A stretch of 64,000 bases of DNA from Leadbetterella byssophila_A. GTDB lineage: Bacteria > Bacteroidota > Bacteroidia > Cytophagales > Spirosomataceae. The first letter of the stretch is position 1, and each line of letters begins with the position of its first letter. Shown in pieces: positions 47,738 to 56,151 of the stretch. The notes below the pieces were generated by a model, which was not told the origin of the DNA, did not search any database, and was given only the letters and a program-made list of their open reading frames with translations. The translations under genes were made by a program, and so were the position numbers. The stretch lies in contig JBEBRR010000009.1 in NCBI GenBank assembly GCA_040394735.1, positions 1-64,000 of the forward strand, given 5' to 3'.

Positions 47738-47845
47738 CTAAGCTTCTTCTAACTTAAACTTTTCTATTCCTAAATTAAGGCTTTCATACTCCTGTTCTGC
47801 CTTAAGGTAGCCATATTTGTGTTGCAGGTTTAACCAAATGGTCTT
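47738..47845 (-). pseudogene. remnant of a HigA-type antitoxin C-terminus
   Basis: Read on the minus strand, this stretch encodes 35 codons ending in TAG with no start codon: KTIWLNLQHKYGYLKAEQEY followed by ESLNLGIEKFKLEEA. The FWLNLQxxYDLxxAE-like pattern is the hallmark of the C-terminus of HigA antitoxins (XRE-type, HigBA toxin-antitoxin systems). An in-frame TGA (47846-47848) and then the comM stop (47852-47854) lie immediately upstream. The HTH part and any higB toxin are gone. It appears to be a deletion scar of a lost toxin-antitoxin module. Confidence 0.6.
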
Positions 47846-47851
47846 TCAATC

Positions 47852-49399
47852 TTACCCTGCCGCCCAGCTCTCGCGGTCCAGGCTCCGGTACTGGATAGCT
47901 TCCGCCAGGTGCTCAATCCGTATCTCTTCCGAGCCGGCCAGGTCAGCAATGGTGCGGGATACCTTTAATATTCGGTCATAGGCCCGGGCCGATAAGCCCA
48001 CTTTTTCCATGGCTCTTTTCAGCAGCAGCCGGCCGGGGTCACCGATCTCACAGATATTTTTAACTATTTCAGGAGGCATCATGGCATTGCAGTGGATGCC
48101 CGGCAGGTCTTTGTAGCGTTCTGTCTGGATCTCACGGGCCCTGACCACCCGTTCGCGAATTGCCGCGGAGGTTTCATTCTTTCTTGTGCTGGAGATTTGC
48201 TCAAAGTTTACCGGGGTTACTTCCACATGAAGGTCGATCCTGTCGAGAAGCGGGCCGGATACCTTATTGAGGTATTTTTCCACGGCTCCCGGCGGACAGG
48301 AGCAGTCTTTGTCGGGATGGTTATAATAACCGCAGGGGCAGGGGTTCATGCTCGCGATCAACATAAAGCTGGCCGGGTATTCCACTGCCATGCGGGTACG
48401 GGAGATGGCTACTTTCCTTTCTTCAAGGGGCTGCCGCATGACTTCCAGCACCGTGCGCTTGAACTCCGGTAATTCGTCCAGGAATAATACGCCGTTGTGT
48501 GCCAGGGAAATCTCTCCGGGTTGGGGGAAGCTTCCACCGCCTACGAGAGCTGCATCGGAGATAGTATGATGGGGATTTCTGAATGGCCTCCGGGAAATGA
48601 GGGATGAGGCTTTATCCAGCTTGCCGGCTACCGAATGGATCTTGGTGGTCTCCAGGGCTTCGGTAAGACTAAGCGGGGGTAAGATGCCCGGCAGACGCTT
48701 GGCCAGCATGGTTTTCCCTGCTCCCGGCGGACCGATCATGATGGCATTGTGGCCTCCGGCCGCAGCTATCTCCAGGGCTCTTTTGATATTCTCCTGTCCC
48801 TGAACGTGTGAAAAGTCTGCTTCGTATTCGTTCACCGTATGGTAGAAAAGATCCCGGGTATCGGTGACAGTGGGGAGGATATCTTTTTCGCCGGTCAGAA
48901 ACTCTACCGCTTCTTTCAGGGTTTCTACTCCGATGACGTCCAGGTTATTGACAATGGAGGCCTCCGGAGCATTTTCTTTGGGGAGGATAAAGCCCTTCAG
49001 CTTTTTGGTCCGCGCTTCTATGGCAATGGGCAGAACACCGCGGATGGGGCGTAGCCTTCCGTCCAAAGCCAGCTCGCCCAGGATGATGTATTCTTTCAGG
49101 TCTTTTTCATAAACCGTATCTCCGCCGGCAGATAAAAGGCAGATCGCTATTGGAAGATCATAGGAAGAACCTTCTTTCCGGATGTCGGCGGGAGCAAGAT
49201 TGATAATGGTTTTGTACCTCGACTGATCATAACCACCGTTTTTAAGGGCGGCATCAATGCGTTGAAGGCTTTCGCGAACGGCGTTATCGGGTAAGCCTAC
49301 CACGCTCAGGCCAAATCCGCCTTTCAGTACGCTGATCTCTACGGTTATAAGGGTGGCGTTGACGCCGTATACGGCAGCGCCATTAGTTGTGGATAACAT
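47852..49399 (-). CDS. comM: YifB/ComM family Mg-chelatase-like AAA ATPase
   Basis: Hexameric helicase-like ATPase that in naturally competent bacteria promotes branch migration during integration of transforming DNA. The N-terminal Lon-S5-like domain (about 20-145) is followed by Walker A GPPGAGKT (223-230), Walker B LFLDELPEF, and a cysteine-rich insertion NPCPCGYYNHPDKDCSC. The C-terminal Mg-chelatase helical domain completes 515 residues. The presence of this gene alone does not prove competence. It is monocistronic, with a decayed HigA fragment just behind it. Confidence 0.95.
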   Translation of the reverse strand: MLSTTNGAAVYGVNATLITVEISVLKGGFGLSVVGLPDNAVRESLQRIDAALKNGGYDQSRYKTIINLAPADIRKEGSSYDLPIAICLLSAGGDTVYEKDLKEYIILGELALDGRLRPIRGVLPIAIEARTKKLKGFILPKENAPEASIVNNLDVIGVETLKEAVEFLTGEKDILPTVTDTRDLFYHTVNEYEADFSHVQGQENIKRALEIAAAGGHNAIMIGPPGAGKTMLAKRLPGILPPLSLTEALETTKIHSVAGKLDKASSLISRRPFRNPHHTISDAALVGGGSFPQPGEISLAHNGVLFLDELPEFKRTVLEVMRQPLEERKVAISRTRMAVEYPASFMLIASMNPCPCGYYNHPDKDCSCPPGAVEKYLNKVSGPLLDRIDLHVEVTPVNFEQISSTRKNETSAAIRERVVRAREIQTERYKDLPGIHCNAMMPPEIVKNICEIGDPGRLLLKRAMEKVGLSARAYDRILKVSRTIADLAGSEEIRIEHLAEAIQYRSLDRESWAAG

Positions 49400-49480
49400 A
49401 TTTATAAGTATTGAAGTGTTTAAATAAACAAAAAGAGATTCTGTTAAGTTCGGGCAATTGTTAAGTTGTAAAATATGAAA

Positions 49481-49535
49481 GAGTGAAGATTCATTAAGAA
49501 ACAGCGTAGCTACCCGCCCTCATGAATCTTCACTC
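49481..49535 (-). terminator. long inverted repeat after nrdJ
   Basis: Perfect 14-bp arms GAGTGAAGATTCAT (49481-49494) and ATGAATCTTCACTC (49522-49535) surround a 27-nt loop between nrdJ and comM. On the minus strand a T-rich stretch follows, so it is a plausible terminator. Confidence 0.6.
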
Positions 49536-49567
49536 CCTGATGTTAAAAAAAATAATGTTGTTTAAGC

Positions 49568-52123
49568 TCACCCGCACTTTGAGCTGCCGCAATCCTTACA
49601 GGTCAGGCAGCCCTCCTGGTACATCAGGTTAGTGGAGTTGCAGTTCTGGCATTTTTGTCCTTTTACTTCCGTTTCATCCGGAACAAATTTCTTCAGGGCC
49701 CGGACCACACCGTTCTTCCAGGTGTTGATCGACTCGCTGTCCAGCTGAAGGGAATTGATCAGCTCCACTACATTTTCAGTAGGCATGCCGTGGCGCAGAA
49801 CACCTGAAATAAGCTTGGCGTAATTCCAGAATACGGGATCAAACTTATGGGAAAGTCCTTCTATGGTGGTTTTGTATCCGCGTTGGTTGGTAAACTGGAA
49901 GTCGTAACGGGAATTTCCGTCCTCATCCCGGTTTTTAATGATCAGCCCTTCATTCACCCAGCGGGGAAGAAGGATGCCGTCTTCGTCATCAGCCAGCCCG
50001 GTGAAGATCTCGTAAGGCCGCTCGTCTATTTTACCGATAAAAGCGATCCATTTTTCTTTTTTATTCTGGAACCTTACCACGTCGGCTTCCAATACCTGCG
50101 GGCGCTTTAAAGGAAAGGGCAGAGCCGTTTTTTCTTCCTCTTTTTTAGGCTCACCCGTGCTGATGAGAACACCGGAACGGGAGCCGTCGCGGTACACCGT
50201 AACGCCTTTGCATCCTGCTTCCCATGCCGTGATATACAGTTCATGGACCAGATCCTCGGTCGCTTCGTTGGGAATATTAATGGTTACTGAAATGGAGTGG
50301 TCCACCCATTTCTGGATCTGTCCCTGCATTTTTACCTTATTCACCCAGTCCACATCATTGGAGGTGGCTTTGTAATACGGTGATTTTTCGATCAGGGCAT
50401 TGATTTCCTGATCCGTAAAATTCCGGGAGGTGTCCAGTCCGGTTACTTCCATCCAGGTCCTGAACTTGTGATGGAATACCACGTATTCCTCCCAGGAGTC
50501 ACCCACTTCGTCTACAAAATCCACCCGCACATTCCTGTCATTGGGGTTAACTTTCCGGCGTCTTTTATATACCGGCATAAAAACGGGTTCAATGCCTGAG
50601 GTGGTTTGTGTCATAATAGACGTGCTGCCGGTGGGAGCAATGGTCAGCAGTGCGATGTTCCTGCGGCCATGTTCCTGCATATCGTGATACAGCCCGGGGT
50701 CTGCGTCTTTTATCCTTTGCAGGAAAGGGTTATTCTTTTCTCTTTCCGCATTATAGATCAGGAAGGCGCCGCGTTCTCTGGCCATTTCCACCGAAGAGCG
50801 GTAAGCGGCCAGGGCAAGGGCCTGCTGCACCTTCGTGGAGAAGGCAATGCCCTCTTCACTTCCGTACCGGATGCCCAGGGCCGCCAGCATGTCGCCTTCT
50901 GCAGTAATCCCCACACCGGTTCTTCTGCCTTCCCGGGCCTTGTTCCGGATCTCCAGCCAGAGATTTTTCTCTATCCTTTTGATTTCTTCGTCTTCCGGGT
51001 CCTGGTCAATTTTATCCAGGATGGCATCAACCTTTTCCAGTTCCAGGTCAATGATATCGTCCATCATCCGCTGGGCCGCGTTCACATGCTTCCTGAACAG
51101 GTCGAAATCAAACCGGGCTTCAGGAGTGAACGGGGCTGTTACGTAAGAGTACAGGTTGATGGCCAGCAGCCGGCAGGAATCATACGGGCACAGCGGGATT
51201 TCACCGCAGGGATTGGTAGAAACCGTTTTGTAGCCCAGGTCGGCGTAGCAGTCAGGCAGGGATTCCCGGATAATGGTATCCCAGAAAAGAATACCGGGTT
51301 CGGCTGATTTCCAGGCATTGTGGATGATCTTTTTCCATAGCCGGTTTGCTTCAATTTCTCTCCAGCTCAGTGGTTTGGAACTGAAGATCGGGTATTTCTG
51401 GGTATAGGTGCGGTTCTCTTTTACGGCGCGCATAAACTCATCGTCGATCCGCACGGAAACATTGGCCCCGGTGATTTTCCCGGCTTCCAGCTTGGCATCG
51501 ATAAAATCTTCGGCATCAGGGTGATTGATGGAAACCGACAGCATGAGTGCTCCCCTGCGGCCGTCCTGGGCTACTTCCCGGGTCGAGTTGGAATATCGTT
51601 CCATAAACGGAACCAGCCCTGTAGAAGTAAGCGCCGAGTTTTTCACCGGTGAACCTTTCGGCCGGATGTGGGAGAGGTCGTGACCCACACCGCCGCGCCG
51701 CTTCATCAGCTGCACCTGCTCCTGATCGATCTTCATGATACCGCCATAAGAATCCCCGCTGTCGCCTTCATTACCGATGACAAAGCAATTGGAAAGGGAG
51801 GCGATCTGGAAAGGATTGCCGATGCCGGTCATAGGACTTCCCTGCGGTACGATATAACGGAAGTCTTTAATCAGGTCGTGGATTTCCTGGAAGGACAATG
51901 GGTTGGGGTAAAGGGCTTCCACGCGCGCTATTTCATTGGCGATCCGGTTATGCATATCGGCCGGCGATTTTTCATAAATATTTCCTTCCGAATCTTTAAG
52001 TGCGTACTTGGTCAGCCAGACCCTTGCGGCAAGGTCGTCGCCGCTGAAGTAGTCCAACGCCGCGGCGAAAGCCTCTTCGCTGCTGTATTTGCGGGTATAA
52101 GTTTCTTGTATCTGTGTATCCAT
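49568..52123 (-). CDS. nrdJ: adenosylcobalamin-dependent ribonucleotide reductase (class II)
   Basis: Reduces ribonucleotides with a radical generated from adenosylcobalamin, so it works with or without oxygen. The alpha-barrel shows STNPCGEIPL with active-site Cys and Glu, QTTSGIEPVF and VYRDGSRSGVL, all typical of NrdJ. The C-terminus is a zinc-ribbon-like tail (CQNCNSTN, then CLTCKDCGSSKC) that also supplies redox cysteines. Its 851 residues are normal. The genome thus has both class I (nrdB at 1 kb) and class II enzymes. I see no cobalamin riboswitch upstream. Confidence 0.95.
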   Translation of the reverse strand: MDTQIQETYTRKYSSEEAFAAALDYFSGDDLAARVWLTKYALKDSEGNIYEKSPADMHNRIANEIARVEALYPNPLSFQEIHDLIKDFRYIVPQGSPMTGIGNPFQIASLSNCFVIGNEGDSGDSYGGIMKIDQEQVQLMKRRGGVGHDLSHIRPKGSPVKNSALTSTGLVPFMERYSNSTREVAQDGRRGALMLSVSINHPDAEDFIDAKLEAGKITGANVSVRIDDEFMRAVKENRTYTQKYPIFSSKPLSWREIEANRLWKKIIHNAWKSAEPGILFWDTIIRESLPDCYADLGYKTVSTNPCGEIPLCPYDSCRLLAINLYSYVTAPFTPEARFDFDLFRKHVNAAQRMMDDIIDLELEKVDAILDKIDQDPEDEEIKRIEKNLWLEIRNKAREGRRTGVGITAEGDMLAALGIRYGSEEGIAFSTKVQQALALAAYRSSVEMARERGAFLIYNAEREKNNPFLQRIKDADPGLYHDMQEHGRRNIALLTIAPTGSTSIMTQTTSGIEPVFMPVYKRRRKVNPNDRNVRVDFVDEVGDSWEEYVVFHHKFRTWMEVTGLDTSRNFTDQEINALIEKSPYYKATSNDVDWVNKVKMQGQIQKWVDHSISVTINIPNEATEDLVHELYITAWEAGCKGVTVYRDGSRSGVLISTGEPKKEEEKTALPFPLKRPQVLEADVVRFQNKKEKWIAFIGKIDERPYEIFTGLADDEDGILLPRWVNEGLIIKNRDEDGNSRYDFQFTNQRGYKTTIEGLSHKFDPVFWNYAKLISGVLRHGMPTENVVELINSLQLDSESINTWKNGVVRALKKFVPDETEVKGQKCQNCNSTNLMYQEGCLTCKDCGSSKCG

Positions 52124-52257
52124 CAGGTAAGTAGTTTTAGGTTTGTGAAGTTATAAAAATATAACGACAGTGGGATGGGGAAGATTCAAAAAATTGCCAG
52201 AATTTTTTTTTACCTGCTTTAAAATAAATAAGTTATGTTTTCAAAAAAGGGAAAAAG

Positions 52258-52274
52258 TTTACAAATTTTGTAAA
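52258..52274. promoter_or_regulatory. 17-nt palindrome upstream of nrdJ
   Basis: TTTACAAA and TTTGTAAA are separated by one T. The site lies 135 nt upstream of nrdJ, in the gap shared with the M28 peptidase terminator. It could be an operator, but it does not match the NrdR box pattern. Confidence 0.35.
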
Positions 52275-52315
52275 TGTTTGATAGTTTGTGGTTTACAGGA
52301 TCCGGCTTCCTGTAC

Positions 52316-52346
52316 AATAAAAAAGGCGCAGTACCGAACTGCGCCT
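52316..52346 (-). terminator. terminator of the M28 peptidase gene
   Basis: Perfect 9-bp arms AGGCGCAGT/ACTGCGCCT are followed on the minus strand by a T6 run, 22 nt after the stop. Confidence 0.9.
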
Positions 52347-52367
52347 GGTTTTTTCAGCTGGAAGATC

Positions 52368-53834
52368 TCAGTGTTCCCACTTCCATTCTTTTCCTATAAT
52401 GAGCTCGTTTTTCAGGTTATGTTTAATAAGGAAATCGCGCGTTTCCGTACTGTTAAGTCTTTTTACCGGGAGTGTCTCCTCATTGGCCAGCGCATACAGC
52501 ATCATGGCCGTGTAGCGTACATTATTGTTGATCTGGTCTTTGTCAATAAGATCAAAGCGGTCGCAGTTGGCATGGTAGCATCCGTAGGCTTTCAGGGGGA
52601 AGGAGCCCGACGGTGAACAGATGGGAATTCCGCTTAACATGAACGGCTGGTGGTCGCTGTGAAGTCCTGCACCATTGCCAACGGCATTGGCGTAAGTGCT
52701 GTCAACTTTCCGGATGATCATCCCGATCTCTTCCATGCGTTTTTTGAGGAGGTCATTTCCGCCTGCATTGAATCCGCGTACATTATTGACCATGTCCAGG
52801 TTCATCATCAGTCCCACGTTCCGGATGTCGCGTGTTTTTTCCAGCTCTTTTACCATATACCTGGAACCCAGCAGGCCCTGTTCCTCGCCCATAAAGAGCA
52901 CAAACTCTATCGGGCGCTTGGTTTTCAGGTCGAGGCTCTTAAATACGCGGGCAATGTCCATCACGGAAAAAGAGCCCACGCCGTTATCCATGGCGCCGGT
53001 GGCCAGGTCCCAGGAATCCAGGTGACCGCCGATCACTATTTTTTCATTTTTATGTTTTTTGGAGGTGCCCGGCAGAGTGGCAATTACGTTACGGGCTTTG
53101 ATGGGCCGGCTGAAGTTCATCATATCAATGACTGCCAGGATATTTTTCTCCTCCTTTATCCATCTGCGGATACTTTTTCCTGATTCTACAGATACGCAGA
53201 CAGCCGGTATAGGGATCAGCTCACCGGTTACCGAGGCGGTTCCGGTCAGTAAAACTCCGCCCTGAACCGCATTGGCTATGATTACGCCCTTGGCGCCGTA
53301 CTTAATGGCTAATTCGGTTTTTTCCGAACGGTGAAGGTTCTTTTTCCCTTTGTTTTTTTCATCCTGGATATTGATGTTAAACAGGGCGACCTTATCTTTA
53401 ACCTCTGCCTTCACCGCTTCAAAATCGCTCTCCAGGCCATCGCCCACGTCCACAATTTTAGCGGTAATATGGGAAGAGACCGGCGAATGGGCCAGGGCCA
53501 CTACCTCAAAATCCACGAAATTGTCGCTGTTTTCCGGTACAAGGGTCAGGCTGACCGTATCCCTTGACCAGGCTTCCACATTAAACTCCTGGAAGCGGGC
53601 ATTGGAATAACCGTAACTTTTAAGGAGGTTCAGGGCATACTCTTCTGCTTTTTTGCCGTTGGGGCTCCCCGTAAGCCGGTGCCCTATGGTCTCTGTGGCG
53701 GTTCCGAGCGACTCATAAGCCCGGCCGTTCTGAAGAACATCGGCATTGATACGCTCAAAGACAGGACGGAGGTCGTCATTTTTTACGGTAAATGCGAAGA
53801 TAGTGGTCAATAGAATGATAACAGGGACCTTCAT
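52368..53834 (-). CDS. M28 family zinc peptidase with PA domain
   Basis: Secreted aminopeptidase or carboxypeptidase of 488 residues with a signal peptide (about 1-17). Zinc ligands and catalytic residues are His271 and Asp273 (GGHLDSWD), Asp283 (AMDNG), Glu317-Glu318 (FMGEEQG) and the late histidine in HSDHQPF. An inserted protease-associated (PA) domain spans about 120-230. This layout is the plasma glutamate carboxypeptidase type. It is probably periplasmic and is encoded divergently from an S9 oligopeptidase, so both may process peptides. Confidence 0.93.
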   Translation of the reverse strand: MKVPVIILLTTIFAFTVKNDDLRPVFERINADVLQNGRAYESLGTATETIGHRLTGSPNGKKAEEYALNLLKSYGYSNARFQEFNVEAWSRDTVSLTLVPENSDNFVDFEVVALAHSPVSSHITAKIVDVGDGLESDFEAVKAEVKDKVALFNINIQDEKNKGKKNLHRSEKTELAIKYGAKGVIIANAVQGGVLLTGTASVTGELIPIPAVCVSVESGKSIRRWIKEEKNILAVIDMMNFSRPIKARNVIATLPGTSKKHKNEKIVIGGHLDSWDLATGAMDNGVGSFSVMDIARVFKSLDLKTKRPIEFVLFMGEEQGLLGSRYMVKELEKTRDIRNVGLMMNLDMVNNVRGFNAGGNDLLKKRMEEIGMIIRKVDSTYANAVGNGAGLHSDHQPFMLSGIPICSPSGSFPLKAYGCYHANCDRFDLIDKDQINNNVRYTAMMLYALANEETLPVKRLNSTETRDFLIKHNLKNELIIGKEWKWEH

Positions 53835-53938
53835 GTTATACTGATGATTTAGAATTTATATCTTTGTATAAAAATTGTGCCTAAAGATAAGTATTTTGTT
53901 TAAATATTTCTTTAGCGAAAAAATGAAAACCAGCATAT

Positions 53939-55999
53939 ATGAGGGATACCCTTTCTGAAAAGACGCCCCGGGCGGCACAAAAACCACACGTGATCACTAC
54001 GCATAATCATTCGCGGACCGACAACTACTACTGGCTTAAAGAGCGGGAGAACCCGGAGGTGATTGATTATCTGAACGCAGAGAATGAGTACCTGGAAAAG
54101 GTAATGGCTCCGTTAGAAGGGCTTCGTGAAGAGTTATTTACGGAAATGAAAGGGCGTATCAAACAGGATGACGAATCAGTACCTTATAAAGAAGGAAGCT
54201 ACCTGTACTACACCCGGTTTGTGAGCGGTGGGGAATATCCCGTGTATTGCCGGAAGAAGGTGGGAACCGATACGGAGGAAGTCATGCTGGATGGCAACGA
54301 AATGGCGGCCGGAGCAGACTATTTTCATGTAGGGGGAATGGAAGTGTCAGATAATGAAGAGCTTCTTATCTTCGCTACGGATACGGTGGGAAGACGCAAT
54401 TACACTTTAAAGGTGAAGAACCTTAAGACAGGAGAAGTATTCTCTGATGAGATCCTGAATACCGAAGGCGGAAATTATGCCTGGGCAGCAGATAATACCA
54501 CCTTGTATTATGTTTCGAAAGATCAGCAGACCTTGCTGGGCAACAAGGTTTACCGGCATGTGCTGGGTACCGCTGCCTCTGAAGATGTGCTGGTATATGA
54601 AGAAACCGACAATCAGTATTATATGGGAATCTTCCGGATGAAATCCCGGAAGTACATTGCCATAGCATCGGAGCATATCGGGGTAGCCAGCGAATTCCAG
54701 TTGATTGACGCCTCTGACAGCCGGGCCTGGCCGGTAACTTTCCTGAAAAGGGGAGATCGTCATGAATATGCGGTGGAGCACTTTGAAGACCGGTTCTATA
54801 TCCGGACCAACCGAAACGGTGCCGGGAATTTTCAGCTGATGGAAGTGAGCGAACCGGCTGCGCATGATCCTTCGGAATGGAAGGTGGTCATACCACACCG
54901 GGAAGATGTTTTTCTGGAAGGACTGGAGATTTTTAAGGATTTCCTGGTGGTGCAGGAGCGGAAGGAGGGACTGATTCACCTGCGGATCATGGACCCGCAG
55001 AGCGGAGCGGAGCATTACCTTGACTTCGGCGAAGCGGCATATACGGCTTTTATCAGCATTAATCCGGAATTTGATACGCAGCTGCTGCGATTCGGGTATA
55101 CCTCGCTCACCACGCCCCGGTCTACCTTTGAGTATAATATGCAAACCCGGGAAAAGGTTCTTCTGAAAGAACAGGAAGTGCTGGGAGGCTTCGACAAGAA
55201 TAATTACCGGTCTGAGCGGATTTTTGTGACGGCGCGTGACGGCGCCCGCGTACCCGTATCGCTGGTGTATCATAAAGATACGTTGACAGACGGAACCGCC
55301 CCCCTGCTGTTATATGCCTACGGGTCGTACGGTGCCACCATGGATGCCGCTTTCAGTCCGGCCCGGCTGAGCCTGCTTGACCGGGGCTTTGTGTATGCCA
55401 TTGCCCATATCCGGGGCGGGCTGGAGATGGGGCGACATTGGTATGAGGAAGGGCGGATGTTCAGGAAAAAGAATACTTTTTACGACTTTATTGATTGTTC
55501 AAAGGCGCTTGTTCAATTAAAGTATGCGGCTCCGGATAAGCTTTTTGCTATGGGTGGAAGTGCCGGCGGACTGCTGATGGGTGCGGTCATGAATGACTCG
55601 CCCGAGCTCTACCGGGGGGTGGTAGCCGCCGTACCTTTTGTGGATGTGGTCACTACCATGCTGGACGACTCTATTCCGCTTACTACAGGAGAATTTGAAG
55701 AATGGGGTAACCCGGCAGACCAGGCCGCCTATGAGTATATGCTGTCTTATTCGCCCTATGATAATGTGGAAGAAAAGGAGTATCCGAATACACTGGTGAC
55801 CACAGGCCTTCATGACAGTCAGGTACAATACTGGGAGCCCGCCAAATGGGTGGCCAGGCTTCGGGAACGGAAGAAAGACGATAACCTTTTACTGCTTTAT
55901 ACCGATATGACTTCGGGTCATGGAGGGGCATCGGGAAGGTTTGCCTCTTTAAAGACATTGGCATTGGAATACGCCTTTTTGCTGGATTTGGCGAAATAA
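53939..55999 (+). CDS. ptrB: S9 family oligopeptidase B
   Basis: Serine peptidase that cleaves short peptides after basic residues. It has 686 residues and no signal peptide, so it is cytoplasmic. An N-terminal beta-propeller (about 75-410) gates the catalytic alpha/beta hydrolase domain. The triad is Ser541 (GGSAGGLL), Asp626 (GLHD) and His661 (TSGHGG). The segment AHIRGGLEMGRHWYEEGR is characteristic of oligopeptidase B rather than prolyl oligopeptidase. It begins at ATG 53939; an upstream ATG at 53923 is in another frame. Confidence 0.94.
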   Translation: MRDTLSEKTPRAAQKPHVITTHNHSRTDNYYWLKERENPEVIDYLNAENEYLEKVMAPLEGLREELFTEMKGRIKQDDESVPYKEGSYLYYTRFVSGGEYPVYCRKKVGTDTEEVMLDGNEMAAGADYFHVGGMEVSDNEELLIFATDTVGRRNYTLKVKNLKTGEVFSDEILNTEGGNYAWAADNTTLYYVSKDQQTLLGNKVYRHVLGTAASEDVLVYEETDNQYYMGIFRMKSRKYIAIASEHIGVASEFQLIDASDSRAWPVTFLKRGDRHEYAVEHFEDRFYIRTNRNGAGNFQLMEVSEPAAHDPSEWKVVIPHREDVFLEGLEIFKDFLVVQERKEGLIHLRIMDPQSGAEHYLDFGEAAYTAFISINPEFDTQLLRFGYTSLTTPRSTFEYNMQTREKVLLKEQEVLGGFDKNNYRSERIFVTARDGARVPVSLVYHKDTLTDGTAPLLLYAYGSYGATMDAAFSPARLSLLDRGFVYAIAHIRGGLEMGRHWYEEGRMFRKKNTFYDFIDCSKALVQLKYAAPDKLFAMGGSAGGLLMGAVMNDSPELYRGVVAAVPFVDVVTTMLDDSIPLTTGEFEEWGNPADQAAYEYMLSYSPYDNVEEKEYPNTLVTTGLHDSQVQYWEPAKWVARLRERKKDDNLLLLYTDMTSGHGGASGRFASLKTLALEYAFLLDLAK

Positions 56000-56047
56000 T
56001 AAATTATAATTTTGAACAATAATTGCGCAAATAATTTTAATAAAAAC

Positions 56048-56066
56048 TATTTTTGTTCTACTTTTG
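56048..56066 (+). promoter_or_regulatory. two candidate -7 elements before the OmpA/TSP3 gene
   Basis: TATTTTTG (56048-56055) and TACTTTTG (56059-56066) both match TAnnTTTG. A TTG at 56023-56025 could serve the first. The predicted leader is about 80-95 nt. Confidence 0.45.
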
Positions 56067-56151
56067 TGCAGAGCTTAGGAGAGGATAAAGCGGAAAAGTT
56101 GATATTTTAAATTAATTTTAATTCACAATATTTATATTACTTACTAACAAA

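Noticed and set aside
52124..52367. Cobalamin riboswitch or NrdR boxes upstream of nrdJ
   Set aside because: I could not find a B12-box-like segment, and the TTTACAAA palindrome does not fit the NrdR box pattern.
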